Position numbers and translations under genes: made by a program. Shown in pieces: positions 34,687 through 42,947 of a stretch of 64,000 nucleotides of DNA. How positions within the stretch are numbered: the first letter of the stretch is position 1; every line of letters begins with the position of its first letter. Under the pieces are notes generated by a model. It was not told the origin of the DNA and did not search any database. It saw nothing but the letters and a program-made list of their open reading frames with translations. Source of the stretch: Candidatus Obscuribacterales bacterium (GTDB taxonomy: Bacteria; Cyanobacteriota; Vampirovibrionia; Obscuribacterales; Obscuribacteraceae); contig JAIEQI010000012.1 of NCBI GenBank assembly GCA_019747875.1, positions 18,677 to 82,676 of the forward strand. Direction: 5' to 3'.

Positions 34687-36843
34687 ATGAAGAGAAGAGC
34701 TTTTCTGAAGGGCGCTACTGCTGCACTGGCGATGGGGGGCAATTTTCTTATGAGCTTGAGTAAAGCAAATGCAGCTGCTACGGCGGCGACCACTCCAGTA
34801 ACAGCCTTCTTGGATACGTGGGTAGGCAATTATGGCGGTTTCCCTCGCTTTGATTTGATCAAGGTTTCAGAGTTTAAGCCCGCCTTGTCGAAGGGGATGG
34901 ATCTCAAGCGGGGCGAAATCAGTGTGATTACAAGTCAAAAAGATGCCCCTACATTTGAAAACACAATCGTCACATTCGAAGATGCCGGAAGACCATTGGG
35001 ACGAGCCACTCGTTTCTTCGAGATTTATACTGCAACAATGAATGACAAAAAGATGCAGGATATCGAAAGCGAGATGCGCCCGATTATGGCAAAGTTTGAT
35101 GATGAAGTGATCCAGAATGATCCGCTTTTCCAGCGAATAAAAGCAGTCTATGAAACGCGCGAAAAATCAGGTTTGAATCCGGAGCAACAACGACTTACGG
35201 ATGTCTACTATCGAATATTCACTCGCCAGGGCGCTGGTCTGGATGAGAAGAAGAAAGCAAGGCTGCGTGAAATAAATGAAAAGCTGGCTGGTCTTTTCAC
35301 CAAGTTTAGTCACAACCTTCTAGCCGACGAAGAAAAATACACGCTTGTATTGGAGAAGGAAGACGACCTAGCCGGGCTTTCTGACAGCTTGCGAGCAGAG
35401 CTGGCAACAACTGCAGAGTCCAAAGGGAAAAAGGGCAAATGGGTTATTTCAAATACGCGCTCGTCGGTTGAACCGTTTTTGACATTCTCAACAAGACGCG
35501 ATCTGCGAGAGAAAGCCTGGAGAATGTGGACAAGTCGTGGTGACAATAACGACGCCAACGATAATAAGGCGACGATGACTGAAATTCTAAAACTCCGAGC
35601 CGAACGTGCCAAGATACTCGGTTTCCCCTCACATGCGCACTGGATTCTCGATGATAACATGGCGAAAACTCCGGATGCGGCCATGAATTTGATGATGATG
35701 GTTTGGAAAGCGGCAGTGAATCGGGTTCACGAAGAAGTTGCCGACATGCAGGCGATTGCTGATAAGGAAGGCGACAAGATCACCATTGAACCCTGGGATT
35801 ATCGCTTCTACGCAGAAAAGGTGCGCAAAGCAAAATACGATATCGATCAAAATGAAGTCAAACAATATCTGCAAATGGACAAGATGCGCGAAGGAATGTT
35901 CTGGGCAGCAAATCAAGTTTATGGTGTGGAGCTTCTGAAGGTTGAGGGTCTACCGGTTGTACATCCTGATGTCACCGTTTACGAAGTCCGGAAGGATGGA
36001 AAGCAAATTGGACTCTGGTATTTCGACCCTTATGCGCGCGATGGCAAACGTTCTGGCGCCTGGATGAATGAATACAGAACCCAAGAAAAATTCAAGGGAG
36101 ATGTTACTCCGATTGTTTCGAACAATTCCAACTTCGTCAAAGGCAAACCACGGGAGCCGGTGCTGATCTCCTGGGATGACGCTGACACAATGTTCCACGA
36201 GTTTGGTCATGCTTTGCATGGATTGCTGTCGAACGTCACTTACCCAAGTTTGGCAGGAACTAATGTAAAACGAGACTTTGTCGAGTTCCCCAGCCAAGTG
36301 AATGAGCGTTGGTTGATAACAAATGAAGTGCTGTCGAAATTTGCTCTGCACTACAAAACTGGCAAGCCGATTCCTGCTGAACTGGTCGCAAAAATTCGAA
36401 ATGCTAAGACATTCAACCAGGGCTTCATCACGGTTGAGTATCTTGCTTCCGCGCTTTATGACATGAAGATACACCTTGCGGCTACTCCGGACAAAGCAAT
36501 CGATCCAGGTCAATTTGAAAAAGACACTATGGTTGAGATAGGCTGCCCGAAGGAAATCGTCATGCGCCATCGACCGACGCAGTTTGGTCATATTTTCGCT
36601 GATGACGGGTACTCCGCAGGCTATTACGCATACATCTGGGCTGACACTATGTCTGCTGATGCCTCGGAAGCATTCAAGGAAGCAGGCAGTTTCTACGATC
36701 GTAAAACTTGCGACCGTTTTCGTGACACCATATTCAGTGTCGGAAATTCTGTCCCACCTGATGTCGCGTTCCGCAATTTCCGCGGACGCAATGTAGACAC
36801 CAACGCTTTGATGCGTGACCGTGGTTTCCCCGTGCCAACCTAG
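34687..36843 (+). CDS. M3-family peptidyl-dipeptidase (Dcp-like), Tat-exported
   Basis: The product has 718 residues from ATG 34687, with GGGGA upstream and a twin-arginine signal (MKRRAFLKGATAALAMGGNF, cleavage near ANA|AA). The zinc motif is His504-Glu-Phe-Gly-His508 (TMFHEFGHALHGLLS), followed by the M3 substrate block DFVEFPSQVNERWL and the downstream tyrosine/histidine block IFADDGYSAGYYAYIWADTM. The length and motifs match bacterial oligopeptidase A/dipeptidyl carboxypeptidase. Most Dcp enzymes are cytoplasmic or Sec-exported, so Tat export of the folded zinc enzyme is notable. The frame is open upstream to 34621 but the Tat signal fixes the start. It probably digests exogenous peptides in the periplasm. 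Confidence 0.92.
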   Translation: MKRRAFLKGATAALAMGGNFLMSLSKANAAATAATTPVTAFLDTWVGNYGGFPRFDLIKVSEFKPALSKGMDLKRGEISVITSQKDAPTFENTIVTFEDAGRPLGRATRFFEIYTATMNDKKMQDIESEMRPIMAKFDDEVIQNDPLFQRIKAVYETREKSGLNPEQQRLTDVYYRIFTRQGAGLDEKKKARLREINEKLAGLFTKFSHNLLADEEKYTLVLEKEDDLAGLSDSLRAELATTAESKGKKGKWVISNTRSSVEPFLTFSTRRDLREKAWRMWTSRGDNNDANDNKATMTEILKLRAERAKILGFPSHAHWILDDNMAKTPDAAMNLMMMVWKAAVNRVHEEVADMQAIADKEGDKITIEPWDYRFYAEKVRKAKYDIDQNEVKQYLQMDKMREGMFWAANQVYGVELLKVEGLPVVHPDVTVYEVRKDGKQIGLWYFDPYARDGKRSGAWMNEYRTQEKFKGDVTPIVSNNSNFVKGKPREPVLISWDDADTMFHEFGHALHGLLSNVTYPSLAGTNVKRDFVEFPSQVNERWLITNEVLSKFALHYKTGKPIPAELVAKIRNAKTFNQGFITVEYLASALYDMKIHLAATPDKAIDPGQFEKDTMVEIGCPKEIVMRHRPTQFGHIFADDGYSAGYYAYIWADTMSADASEAFKEAGSFYDRKTCDRFRDTIFSVGNSVPPDVAFRNFRGRNVDTNALMRDRGFPVPT

Positions 36844-37050
36844 TTCGCTGGCGTGGACTGAGCGATAGCGATGGTATGCCTATGCACAGTACCCGTTGCA
36901 CACTGCGTTGCAAGCGTTAAAACATTCCGCTTGAACCGGATATCAACGTCCAGTAGCTGTTAACTAGAATTTTCGGTATGCTGGGTAAGAGAATCCCTGA
37001 TAGATTTGTTTATGAACGGGATTTGCTTAGCGGATCAATAACTGGAACAC

Positions 37051-37518
37051 ATGTACAAGTACTCTAAATATTACGCTTATGATGATGATCCTCCTGTTGA
37101 AGTAGTCGAGAATTTGTATCGTGGTCCATTGCCCGATGACGAGATTCTTGAACGTTTTCCCCAGTTCGGGATCACTTCAATAATTACACTGTGCGATGAA
37201 CGGAGCGCGGCTCAGCACGTGAAGGAGCAATGCCGTCGCCGTAATCTGCAGCACTTCCACATTCCACTAAGTCCGTTTGTAAGACCCACGAAATCAGAGG
37301 TCGATCGCTTTCTTCAACTGTTGGAAGAGCGGCACCAAAACCCAATCTATACACATTGCATACACGGTAAAGATCGGACCGGCGCAATGCTTGCGATCTT
37401 CCGGCTGACGCAGGGATGGTCTGTCGAGCAAGCGATCAAAGAAATGCAAACCTATCGATTCGGCATGGAATTTGACGAACTACTGCACGCTGTGCGCAAT
37501 TACCGGCATAACAAGTAG
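37051..37518 (+). CDS. Dual-specificity protein phosphatase
   Basis: The product has 155 residues. The P-loop C-x5-R is HCIHGKDRTG (Cys103, Arg109), and YRGPLPDDEILERFPQFGIT with ITLCDER gives the family N-terminal pattern of DSP/cyclin-dependent-kinase-inhibitor-3-type phosphatases. The general acid could be Asp from the 75-85 loop, not fixed by eye. It would dephosphorylate proteins or small phospho-compounds such as inositol phosphates. It is convergent with a Ser/Thr kinase gene 8 bases away, a suggestive kinase-phosphatase pair although transcribed oppositely. Confidence 0.85.
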   Translation: MYKYSKYYAYDDDPPVEVVENLYRGPLPDDEILERFPQFGITSIITLCDERSAAQHVKEQCRRRNLQHFHIPLSPFVRPTKSEVDRFLQLLEERHQNPIYTHCIHGKDRTGAMLAIFRLTQGWSVEQAIKEMQTYRFGMEFDELLHAVRNYRHNK

Positions 37519-37526
37519 CTGTAATA

Positions 37527-38402
37527 TTAGTCTTCGCAGCCTTCAAGCGCTTCGAGCACTTCCAGCACAGTCTGATAGCGATTGGCAGGATCTTTCTGCA
37601 TGCACTTATAGATAACCTTCTCCAGCTGGATAGAGACGATCAACTCGGGCAAGATCTGCGTCATCGGCTTCACTTTATCTTGCAAGTGCTTCATGAATGT
37701 AGCGAGCACAGTTCCCCCAAGAAATGGGGGCGCTGCTGTCAGTGATTCATACATGAGGCAGCCCAGTGCGTAAATGTCGGCGCGCTCATCAATCTCTTTG
37801 CCTTGAATAGTTTCAGGGCTCATGTAGAGAGGGCTTCCGAAAATTTCGCCGCTACGAGTCAATTTGACGTCGTCTTTGCTTGCATTGAGTGAGCGTACGA
37901 TCCCAAAGTCCAGCAATTTAACGAACGAGCCATCAGCCTCTTCTTTGACAACCATGATGTTTGAAGGTTTCAAATCGCGGTGAATCATTCCCTTTTCATG
38001 GGCGGCGGCTAGACCTTTGCAAATTTGCCGGAATGCTCTAACCATCCACTCTGAAGGTTGGGGACCTTCGGACTGGATTTTTTGATCCAAGCTCATTCCT
38101 TCAAGCAAGTCCAGGATTATGTATGGTTCGCCAGAATCAAGCATGCCGAATGCGTGGCATTTCAAAATATTTGGGTGCACAAGAGAGTTGAGCGCTCGAG
38201 CTTCGCGCCGCAAGCGTTCAATGTCTGTAGGTGTCATTTCTGCCGGATGCAAAATCTTTACGGCATAAAGAGTGCCACTATCTTTGTGACGCGCTTTGTA
38301 AACGCTCGCCATGCCGCCCGTGCCAATAAGCTGCTGTATTTCATACTGCTTATCGATTACTGTTCCAAAACGATTAGGCTCTGTCATTCCTGGTACTGTC
38401 AC
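37527..38402 (-). CDS. Hanks-type Ser/Thr protein kinase (soluble)
   Basis: The product has 291 residues. All key kinase elements are visible: the Gly loop GTGGMASVYKA (27-37), Lys49 in YAVKIL, catalytic HRDLKPSN (Asp143), DFG (Asp165) and APE-like SPETIQG. The sequence ends right after the kinase lobe (YQTVLEVLEALEG), with no TM helix or PASTA domain, so this is a stand-alone cytoplasmic kinase. The start is GTG 38402 with AGAGGC upstream; ATG 38387 is possible. It sits tail-to-tail with the dual-specificity phosphatase. Confidence 0.92.
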   Translation of the reverse strand: MTVPGMTEPNRFGTVIDKQYEIQQLIGTGGMASVYKARHKDSGTLYAVKILHPAEMTPTDIERLRREARALNSLVHPNILKCHAFGMLDSGEPYIILDLLEGMSLDQKIQSEGPQPSEWMVRAFRQICKGLAAAHEKGMIHRDLKPSNIMVVKEEADGSFVKLLDFGIVRSLNASKDDVKLTRSGEIFGSPLYMSPETIQGKEIDERADIYALGCLMYESLTAAPPFLGGTVLATFMKHLQDKVKPMTQILPELIVSIQLEKVIYKCMQKDPANRYQTVLEVLEALEGCED

Positions 38403-38987
38403 GTTGCTGTTTGCCTCTGCAGTAAATTACCAACTGGCTGATAGGCAGCTGATACACCGATTGAATCCATCATTTTACCAAGCTTCTTTTTGAAGAGGAG
38501 CATAGTTTGACGTCTGTTTTGACGGAATCTGGCTAAATTCCTTGGCTGTCACCCGAATTCCGCAGTGGTAGCCAGTTTCTGTTTGATAAAAAGGGCGCAA
38601 ATACTTTCATGTGTTAAGCCCCTGCTTCAAAAGAAAGTTGTAGCCATATTAACGTATGGGTGTTTCTTCGTGTCATTCTGGCAGTGCGTGAGCGCCGTCC
38701 ACCCACATCGCTGCGGAACGTCATGCGGCGGAGGCGCCGCAGCGGCCAACCCTCTCATGTTCATCGGGGAAGCCGTTCTTCATCTAAGAGCGCAGTCATT
38801 CAACGAGCTCCGTTCAACGAGCTCCGTTCAACGAGCTTCGAGCCGAATCTGAAAAATCGTCTATGGGGAAAATTCGCAAAAATAACAATTTCAGGTCAGG
38901 ACCCAAAAACGCCCTTGTCAAGAACCGGTTTTGTCACCGATTCTGAATAAGCTCTAATCATCAAGGGAACGGGTTGAGGGCAAAACA
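38403..38987. other. Long intergenic region with short repeats and a hairpin
   Basis: No credible gene is seen: the plus-strand open frames here are Arg/Ser-rich, overlap in different frames and lack ribosome-binding sites. It holds a 14-bp triple repeat (38799-38840) and a perfect stem-loop TGCGGCG-GAGG-CGCCGCA at 38724-38741. The kinase promoter should lie near the left end and that of the small secreted gene near the right end. Confidence 0.55.
38799..38840. repeat. Three tandem 14-bp repeats
   Basis: TTCAACGAGCTCCG at 38799-38812 and 38813-38826, then TTCAACGAGCTTCG at 38827-38840 (one mismatch). They lie in the kinase/secreted-protein intergenic region. Confidence 0.85.
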
Positions 38988-39278
38988 ATGAGCAAGAAAC
39001 TTATCGCAGGAATCACACTTTCACTTTCAGTTGTAGTAATGGCCGCAACGGTAAAAGCTGAGGCTGATGCAATCAATGCTCCGGCGCAAGGACTTGCAGC
39101 TCACGGATGTTCAATGGTCGAGGAATTCGCTGACGGTACTCAGGTCATCAAAACAAAAAAAGGTGTTCTTTTGAAATTCCTTCCAAATGGTTTGGTAATC
39201 AGAAAGAAAGATAAAGCGCAAGAAGCTGGTACCCACGCTGGATGTCTTTCATCTCTAATCAACCTTTCGAAACACTAG
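38988..39278 (+). CDS. Small secreted protein
   Basis: The product has 96 residues. The signal peptide (MSKKLIAGITLSLSVVVMAA TVKA) is followed by a short domain with a beta-hairpin-like repeat pattern (FADGTQVIKTKKGVLLKFLP NGLVIRKKD) and two Cys (HGCSMV near the start, HAGCLSS near the end) that could close a disulfide. The start is ATG 38988; upstream GGGTTGAGGG acts as ribosome-binding site. No family is recognised. Confidence 0.65.
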   Translation: MSKKLIAGITLSLSVVVMAATVKAEADAINAPAQGLAAHGCSMVEEFADGTQVIKTKKGVLLKFLPNGLVIRKKDKAQEAGTHAGCLSSLINLSKH

Positions 39279-39469
39279 ACGGAGCGGAGCATTGTTCATC
39301 AGAATGACGTACACGGCAATCGAGCTGAATATTCCGCCAAACCAACTGTAGTCATAAAGTACTCTTAGTTGTGGAAGCAGCAATTATAAGTGTGTTCGAA
39401 TCCATCCATTTGATGACATGCTGGATCTGAAGTGATAAAATTCTTGCCACTATGCGTGGGTGCAGCAGC

Positions 39470-39922
39470 ATGAAGATCTACTTGTATTCTGTGATTGCGT
39501 CTCTTTTAATAGTGACCCAAGTAATAACACCTGCTTTGGCGCAGGAACGCCCTCCGGAGTTTGACGAAAGCAACCGCTTGGTTTTGGCGGGAATTAAAGC
39601 TTTTCGCTCAGGGAATGTTGACCTTGCAGAGGCGAAATACAAAGAAGCTCTTGCTGCTCTTGAACCATTGAATGGTCCGAAGACCGATCTTGCTCGCATG
39701 GGTATTTTGAAAAATCTGCACCTCATTTACGATCAGCAGGGGAAGAAGGATCTGGCAAAAACTCAGATAGATGAAATCACTACAATCGAGAAAAGATGTG
39801 GGCTTCCGGTCTCTCATAAGAATGTGGAAGAACCAGCGTCAAAACCGGCTCTTGAGCTGAGGGCAGAACTTGCACCGGCAAAAGTGCAGAAAAAATCGAC
39901 CAGTACATCAACGCAAAAATAG
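39470..39922 (+). CDS. Small secreted TPR-like protein
   Basis: The product has about 150 residues from ATG 39470; ATG 39452 would add six residues. The signal peptide (MKIYLYSVIASLLIVTQVIT, cleavage near ALA|QE) is followed by two TPR-like helix pairs (AGIKAFRSGNVDLAEAKYKE and HLIYDQQGKKDLAKTQIDEI) and a Lys/Ser/Thr-rich tail. It is a minimal periplasmic adaptor. It converges with the MBL-fold gene 4 bases away. Confidence 0.65.
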   Translation: MKIYLYSVIASLLIVTQVITPALAQERPPEFDESNRLVLAGIKAFRSGNVDLAEAKYKEALAALEPLNGPKTDLARMGILKNLHLIYDQQGKKDLAKTQIDEITTIEKRCGLPVSHKNVEEPASKPALELRAELAPAKVQKKSTSTSTQK

Positions 39923-39926
39923 TTGA

Positions 39927-40652
39927 CTACAACCTTCCAATTGCGCCGGCCACGTCTCCGTAAAATGCGGAACCGTGTCCGGAGAGTAAGAGATTAGGTT
40001 TCAACTCGACATACTTTCGAATGCTTTCCCGTTGTCGATTCAAATCAAGAGTAAACCAGGGCGAGCCTATTCTGAGCGAGCGGAAACTGTATACAATGTT
40101 GTCACCGCAGAACAGTGCCCTCTGCTCATCCCACCAGATGCTCACGCTTCCGGGAGTGTGACCGGGACTGTGTATTATTTGCAGATCACCCACAACTTCT
40201 CTGTCGCAAACTGCTTCGACAGAATCCACCGCTGGCGGTGTCAAAATTCCGAGCTTATGACCAACCCCGAGAACACTCCGCGTTAACCAGAAGCCCTGTT
40301 CCTGATGCATAAATCCTTGACCCGTCATGAAGGGCACATCGAGTTCATGCACGAACACTTTTGTGCCCAGCTCTGCCGCCAGGTGAGCGGCTGCTCCAGC
40401 ATGATCCGGGTGCGCGTGAGTAATAATGATTTTGCGCAAAGGAATTCCGATTGCCTTCACAATTTTGATTATGTCGGGAGCGTTCCAGGGCTGAGCTGCA
40501 TCAATCATGGTCAAACCTTCTTTGTCCTGGATCAACCAGCAGTTGACCGGAACGGGCAAATAGAATATAAGTTGCCAGAGACCAGGTCTAATTTTCAGCA
40601 AAGCATAGCGAGTGTGGTAGCCGAGCTGATCTTTGTTCTTGTCGCGCGCCAT
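39927..40652 (-). CDS. MBL-fold metallo-hydrolase
   Basis: The product has 241 residues from ATG 40652, whose first base is the last base of the caspase gene's stop (TAATG), so the two are translationally coupled. The metal motif H-x-H-x-D-H is complete (His79, His81, Asp83, His84 in ITHAHPDHAGAA). GHTPGSVSIWW and the final LLSGHG give further ligands. It is of the glyoxalase II/Zn-hydrolase type, soluble, with no signal peptide. The substrate is unknown. Coupling to an exported caspase-like protein is unexpected because the products act in different compartments. Confidence 0.88.
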   Translation of the reverse strand: MARDKNKDQLGYHTRYALLKIRPGLWQLIFYLPVPVNCWLIQDKEGLTMIDAAQPWNAPDIIKIVKAIGIPLRKIIITHAHPDHAGAAAHLAAELGTKVFVHELDVPFMTGQGFMHQEQGFWLTRSVLGVGHKLGILTPPAVDSVEAVCDREVVGDLQIIHSPGHTPGSVSIWWDEQRALFCGDNIVYSFRSLRIGSPWFTLDLNRQRESIRKYVELKPNLLLSGHGSAFYGDVAGAIGRL

Positions 40653-42106
40653 TAGTTTTTGCGCGAATTCATTTCGCGTTTGATTGTTTGCATGTTTGCC
40701 CATTGTTTGGGCGTTCGCTTCTCATTGATGACAAGGCTGTCGTCTGTCATTCCTTTACGTGCTACAACTTTTGGATCATCCGGACGAAAGTGATAATCGG
40801 CATCGACTTTATACCATGCTTGACCGTTGAAGTAGTTTTGAATTGACTTCATGAGGAAGCCTCTTCCGTGCCTTGCGTATGCTTCGTTGTATAGGTAAAG
40901 TAGTTCTTCTTTCGATAGTCCGCTGAGTTCATTTTGCGAGAGAATTCTTGTTCCACTTTCCAGCGTCGCGTCTCCGCCATTGCTCAACCAATTGGTTCGC
41001 ATCATATTTAGCTGTAATAGCGCCGCGCCTGCGCCGTTCGTCGAAGCTGCCAGGTTTGTATTCGAATTCGTTTGAAGTGGAACTGCCGGAACTGGGTTTG
41101 GCTTCTTAACAGGTAGAGCGCCTGCAGAGATTTTCACTGGAGTTACAGAGTTGCTGCTGCTCGCAAGAGGGGCATCTAGAAGATCATCCTTGATCTCTGC
41201 AAGTACCTTGCGGGGCTCTGAAGGTGGCGCTGATATCGACACTGCATCGCCATCCCATTTACTGATCATTACTGGGGTCTGTGAAGCTAACCGATCAAAG
41301 CGCACTTCTTGCTCAACACTCTGTTTGAGATTCGAGTAAGCGTCTGCCAGTCTGGTTTGTGCGCCTTTCGATTTTAAAGCCTCGATCAAATTGTGTGTAA
41401 ATACACTGTTAGGATAGCGCTTCGATTCCCACGAAACCTCATCTTTCTGGCTTGAACTGATGATCAGTTGTCCAACTCCTGCTAATTTCTCTAGATCGAA
41501 ATTGCTTACAGTTCGCTGCATCCCCTTTGCACCAGCTGTGGCGGCACCGCTATGGCAGGCATCTAGAAGGAGAACAACGCGTTCGCAACCAGTCCGTTTT
41601 GTTACCTCGGCTGAAAGATCCTGCAGCCGGATGCCTGTTGCATATGGATGGTTGGGATCTGAATCGTGCGCGATGATAAAGTTTTCTCCTGCTGCGTCTG
41701 CAGCACTGCCATGAGACGAAATAAAAATCACAACAAGATCGTCTGGAAAAACGCGGCGCGGCAACCAACCATCGCCGAATGCATCGAGTATTTTTACTTT
41801 CGTTGCATTCTCATCGGTAAGTAAGAGCACATGATCCTTTGCGAATTTTCCGTCGCTTATCAAAAATTGATAGAAGTCGTTTGCATCTTTCGATGGATAT
41901 TTCAGTTGTGGAATCTTCGAGTTAGCAAACTTGCTTACGCCAATGACTACTGCCCACTTGTCCTTGATTGGCCTGTTCGCTGACCGCTCCGCGCTGTTAG
42001 CGGATTCCGTCTGAGCGACCACGTTCCTTGTCAAAGATACGACAGGAAGACTTATTAATGCAGCGATGGCGACAGAAAGTCGGATGCGATTAGGAAGTTT
42101 AGACAT
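40652..42106 (-). CDS. Secreted caspase-family (C14) protein with YARHG domain
   Basis: The product has 484 residues. The signal peptide (IRLSVAIAALISLPVVSLTR, cleavage near VVA|QTE) is followed by a caspase p20-like domain (about 45-270): WAVVIGVSKF, catalytic His132 in FISSHGSA and Cys184 in LLLDACHSGAA. After a Pro/Ser-rich linker a YARHG domain lies at about 405-470 (LYNEAYARHGRGF, then NGQAWYKVDADYHF). The pairing matches other bacterial metacaspase-like proteins. The catalytic dyad is intact, so a protease specific for Arg/Lys or Asp is likely; the target is unknown. The coupled MBL gene follows. Confidence 0.9.
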   Translation of the reverse strand: MSKLPNRIRLSVAIAALISLPVVSLTRNVVAQTESANSAERSANRPIKDKWAVVIGVSKFANSKIPQLKYPSKDANDFYQFLISDGKFAKDHVLLLTDENATKVKILDAFGDGWLPRRVFPDDLVVIFISSHGSAADAAGENFIIAHDSDPNHPYATGIRLQDLSAEVTKRTGCERVVLLLDACHSGAATAGAKGMQRTVSNFDLEKLAGVGQLIISSSQKDEVSWESKRYPNSVFTHNLIEALKSKGAQTRLADAYSNLKQSVEQEVRFDRLASQTPVMISKWDGDAVSISAPPSEPRKVLAEIKDDLLDAPLASSSNSVTPVKISAGALPVKKPNPVPAVPLQTNSNTNLAASTNGAGAALLQLNMMRTNWLSNGGDATLESGTRILSQNELSGLSKEELLYLYNEAYARHGRGFLMKSIQNYFNGQAWYKVDADYHFRPDDPKVVARKGMTDDSLVINEKRTPKQWANMQTIKREMNSRKN

Positions 42107-42176
42107 GATGAGCTGGAAGTCACCGACACGATTTCATAAATGATATCTGATCACGGTGAGATTTTTCAGCTAGTCA

Positions 42177-42770
42177 TTACAAAAATTGCGATGGACCGTC
42201 AAGATGAAAGTCTGACGCCTTCACGTTTTCGAGGAAGCGGCGGAATTCTTCGTCATCGGCGGGATATTCGGATGGTCTTCCAGGTGTGTGTCGCGAGTTC
42301 TCGGCTGATTCCCCTGCATAACCAGGAGCATTTTCGTTTTCCTCAAACAAATCCAGAGATATGGATCCCGAAGCGAATAGTTCCTGACTGACTACAATTG
42401 GTACATGGGCGCGAATAGCAAGTGCGATTGCGTCTGATGGACGTGCTTCGAGTGATCGCAGGTCGGTCTGTTCCGCCAGTTCATTCTTTGGGTTAAGGTG
42501 AATACTAGCTAGGCACGAATTCGCATTGTCAGCTCCGATTTCAACCTCGGCAATTTGATATCCAGCCTGTTCCAGCCCTTCGATAAGTAGATCATGCGTT
42601 AGTGGATGTTCTGCCGGCTTATTCTGGAGCGCATCGTTAATCGCAATTGCTTCTGCAAGTCCGACTGCTATAACCAGTGCTCGATTGTCGCCTTCGTCTG
42701 CGACCACGACAAGGTTTCTCCCTGTGCGGGTATCCAGAATTAAGCCAGCCACGTGCATCACCATTAGCAT
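42177..42770 (-). CDS. Bifunctional-nuclease (BFN/DUF151) domain protein
   Basis: The product has about 197 residues from ATG 42770, where GGAG lies nine bases upstream. The longer frame to 42845 has no such site. VAGLILDTRTGRNLVVVADE, LVIAVGLAEAIAINDALQNK, PLTHDLLIEGLEQAGYQIAE and LEARPSDAIALAIRAHVPIV are the BFN/DUF151 signature blocks. Plant and bacterial members have been reported with RNase/DNase activity, which is weakly established. The C-terminal 45 residues are acidic and Pro/Arg-rich. It lies 70 bases upstream of the caspase gene on the same strand and may be cotranscribed. Confidence 0.85.
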   Translation of the reverse strand: MLMVMHVAGLILDTRTGRNLVVVADEGDNRALVIAVGLAEAIAINDALQNKPAEHPLTHDLLIEGLEQAGYQIAEVEIGADNANSCLASIHLNPKNELAEQTDLRSLEARPSDAIALAIRAHVPIVVSQELFASGSISLDLFEENENAPGYAGESAENSRHTPGRPSEYPADDEEFRRFLENVKASDFHLDGPSQFL

Positions 42771-42947
42771 GTGGAATTCTCCGATGAGGCGACAAAAACA
42801 AATAGACTTTCTGTAAAGACTGATGTACAGGGGAGTTGTTCCCAATTCACATTGGCGTACATGATATAGAAGTCGTTCTGACTTCGATCATAAGCAAGTA
42901 GTTGCGCAGATCGGTGCCTCTGCGATTTGGCGAAAGTCTTATGAAAC

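Noticed and set aside
38565..38950. Two overlapping plus-strand open frames in the long intergenic region
   Set aside because: Arg/Ser-rich composition, no ribosome-binding site, and they read through simple repeats.
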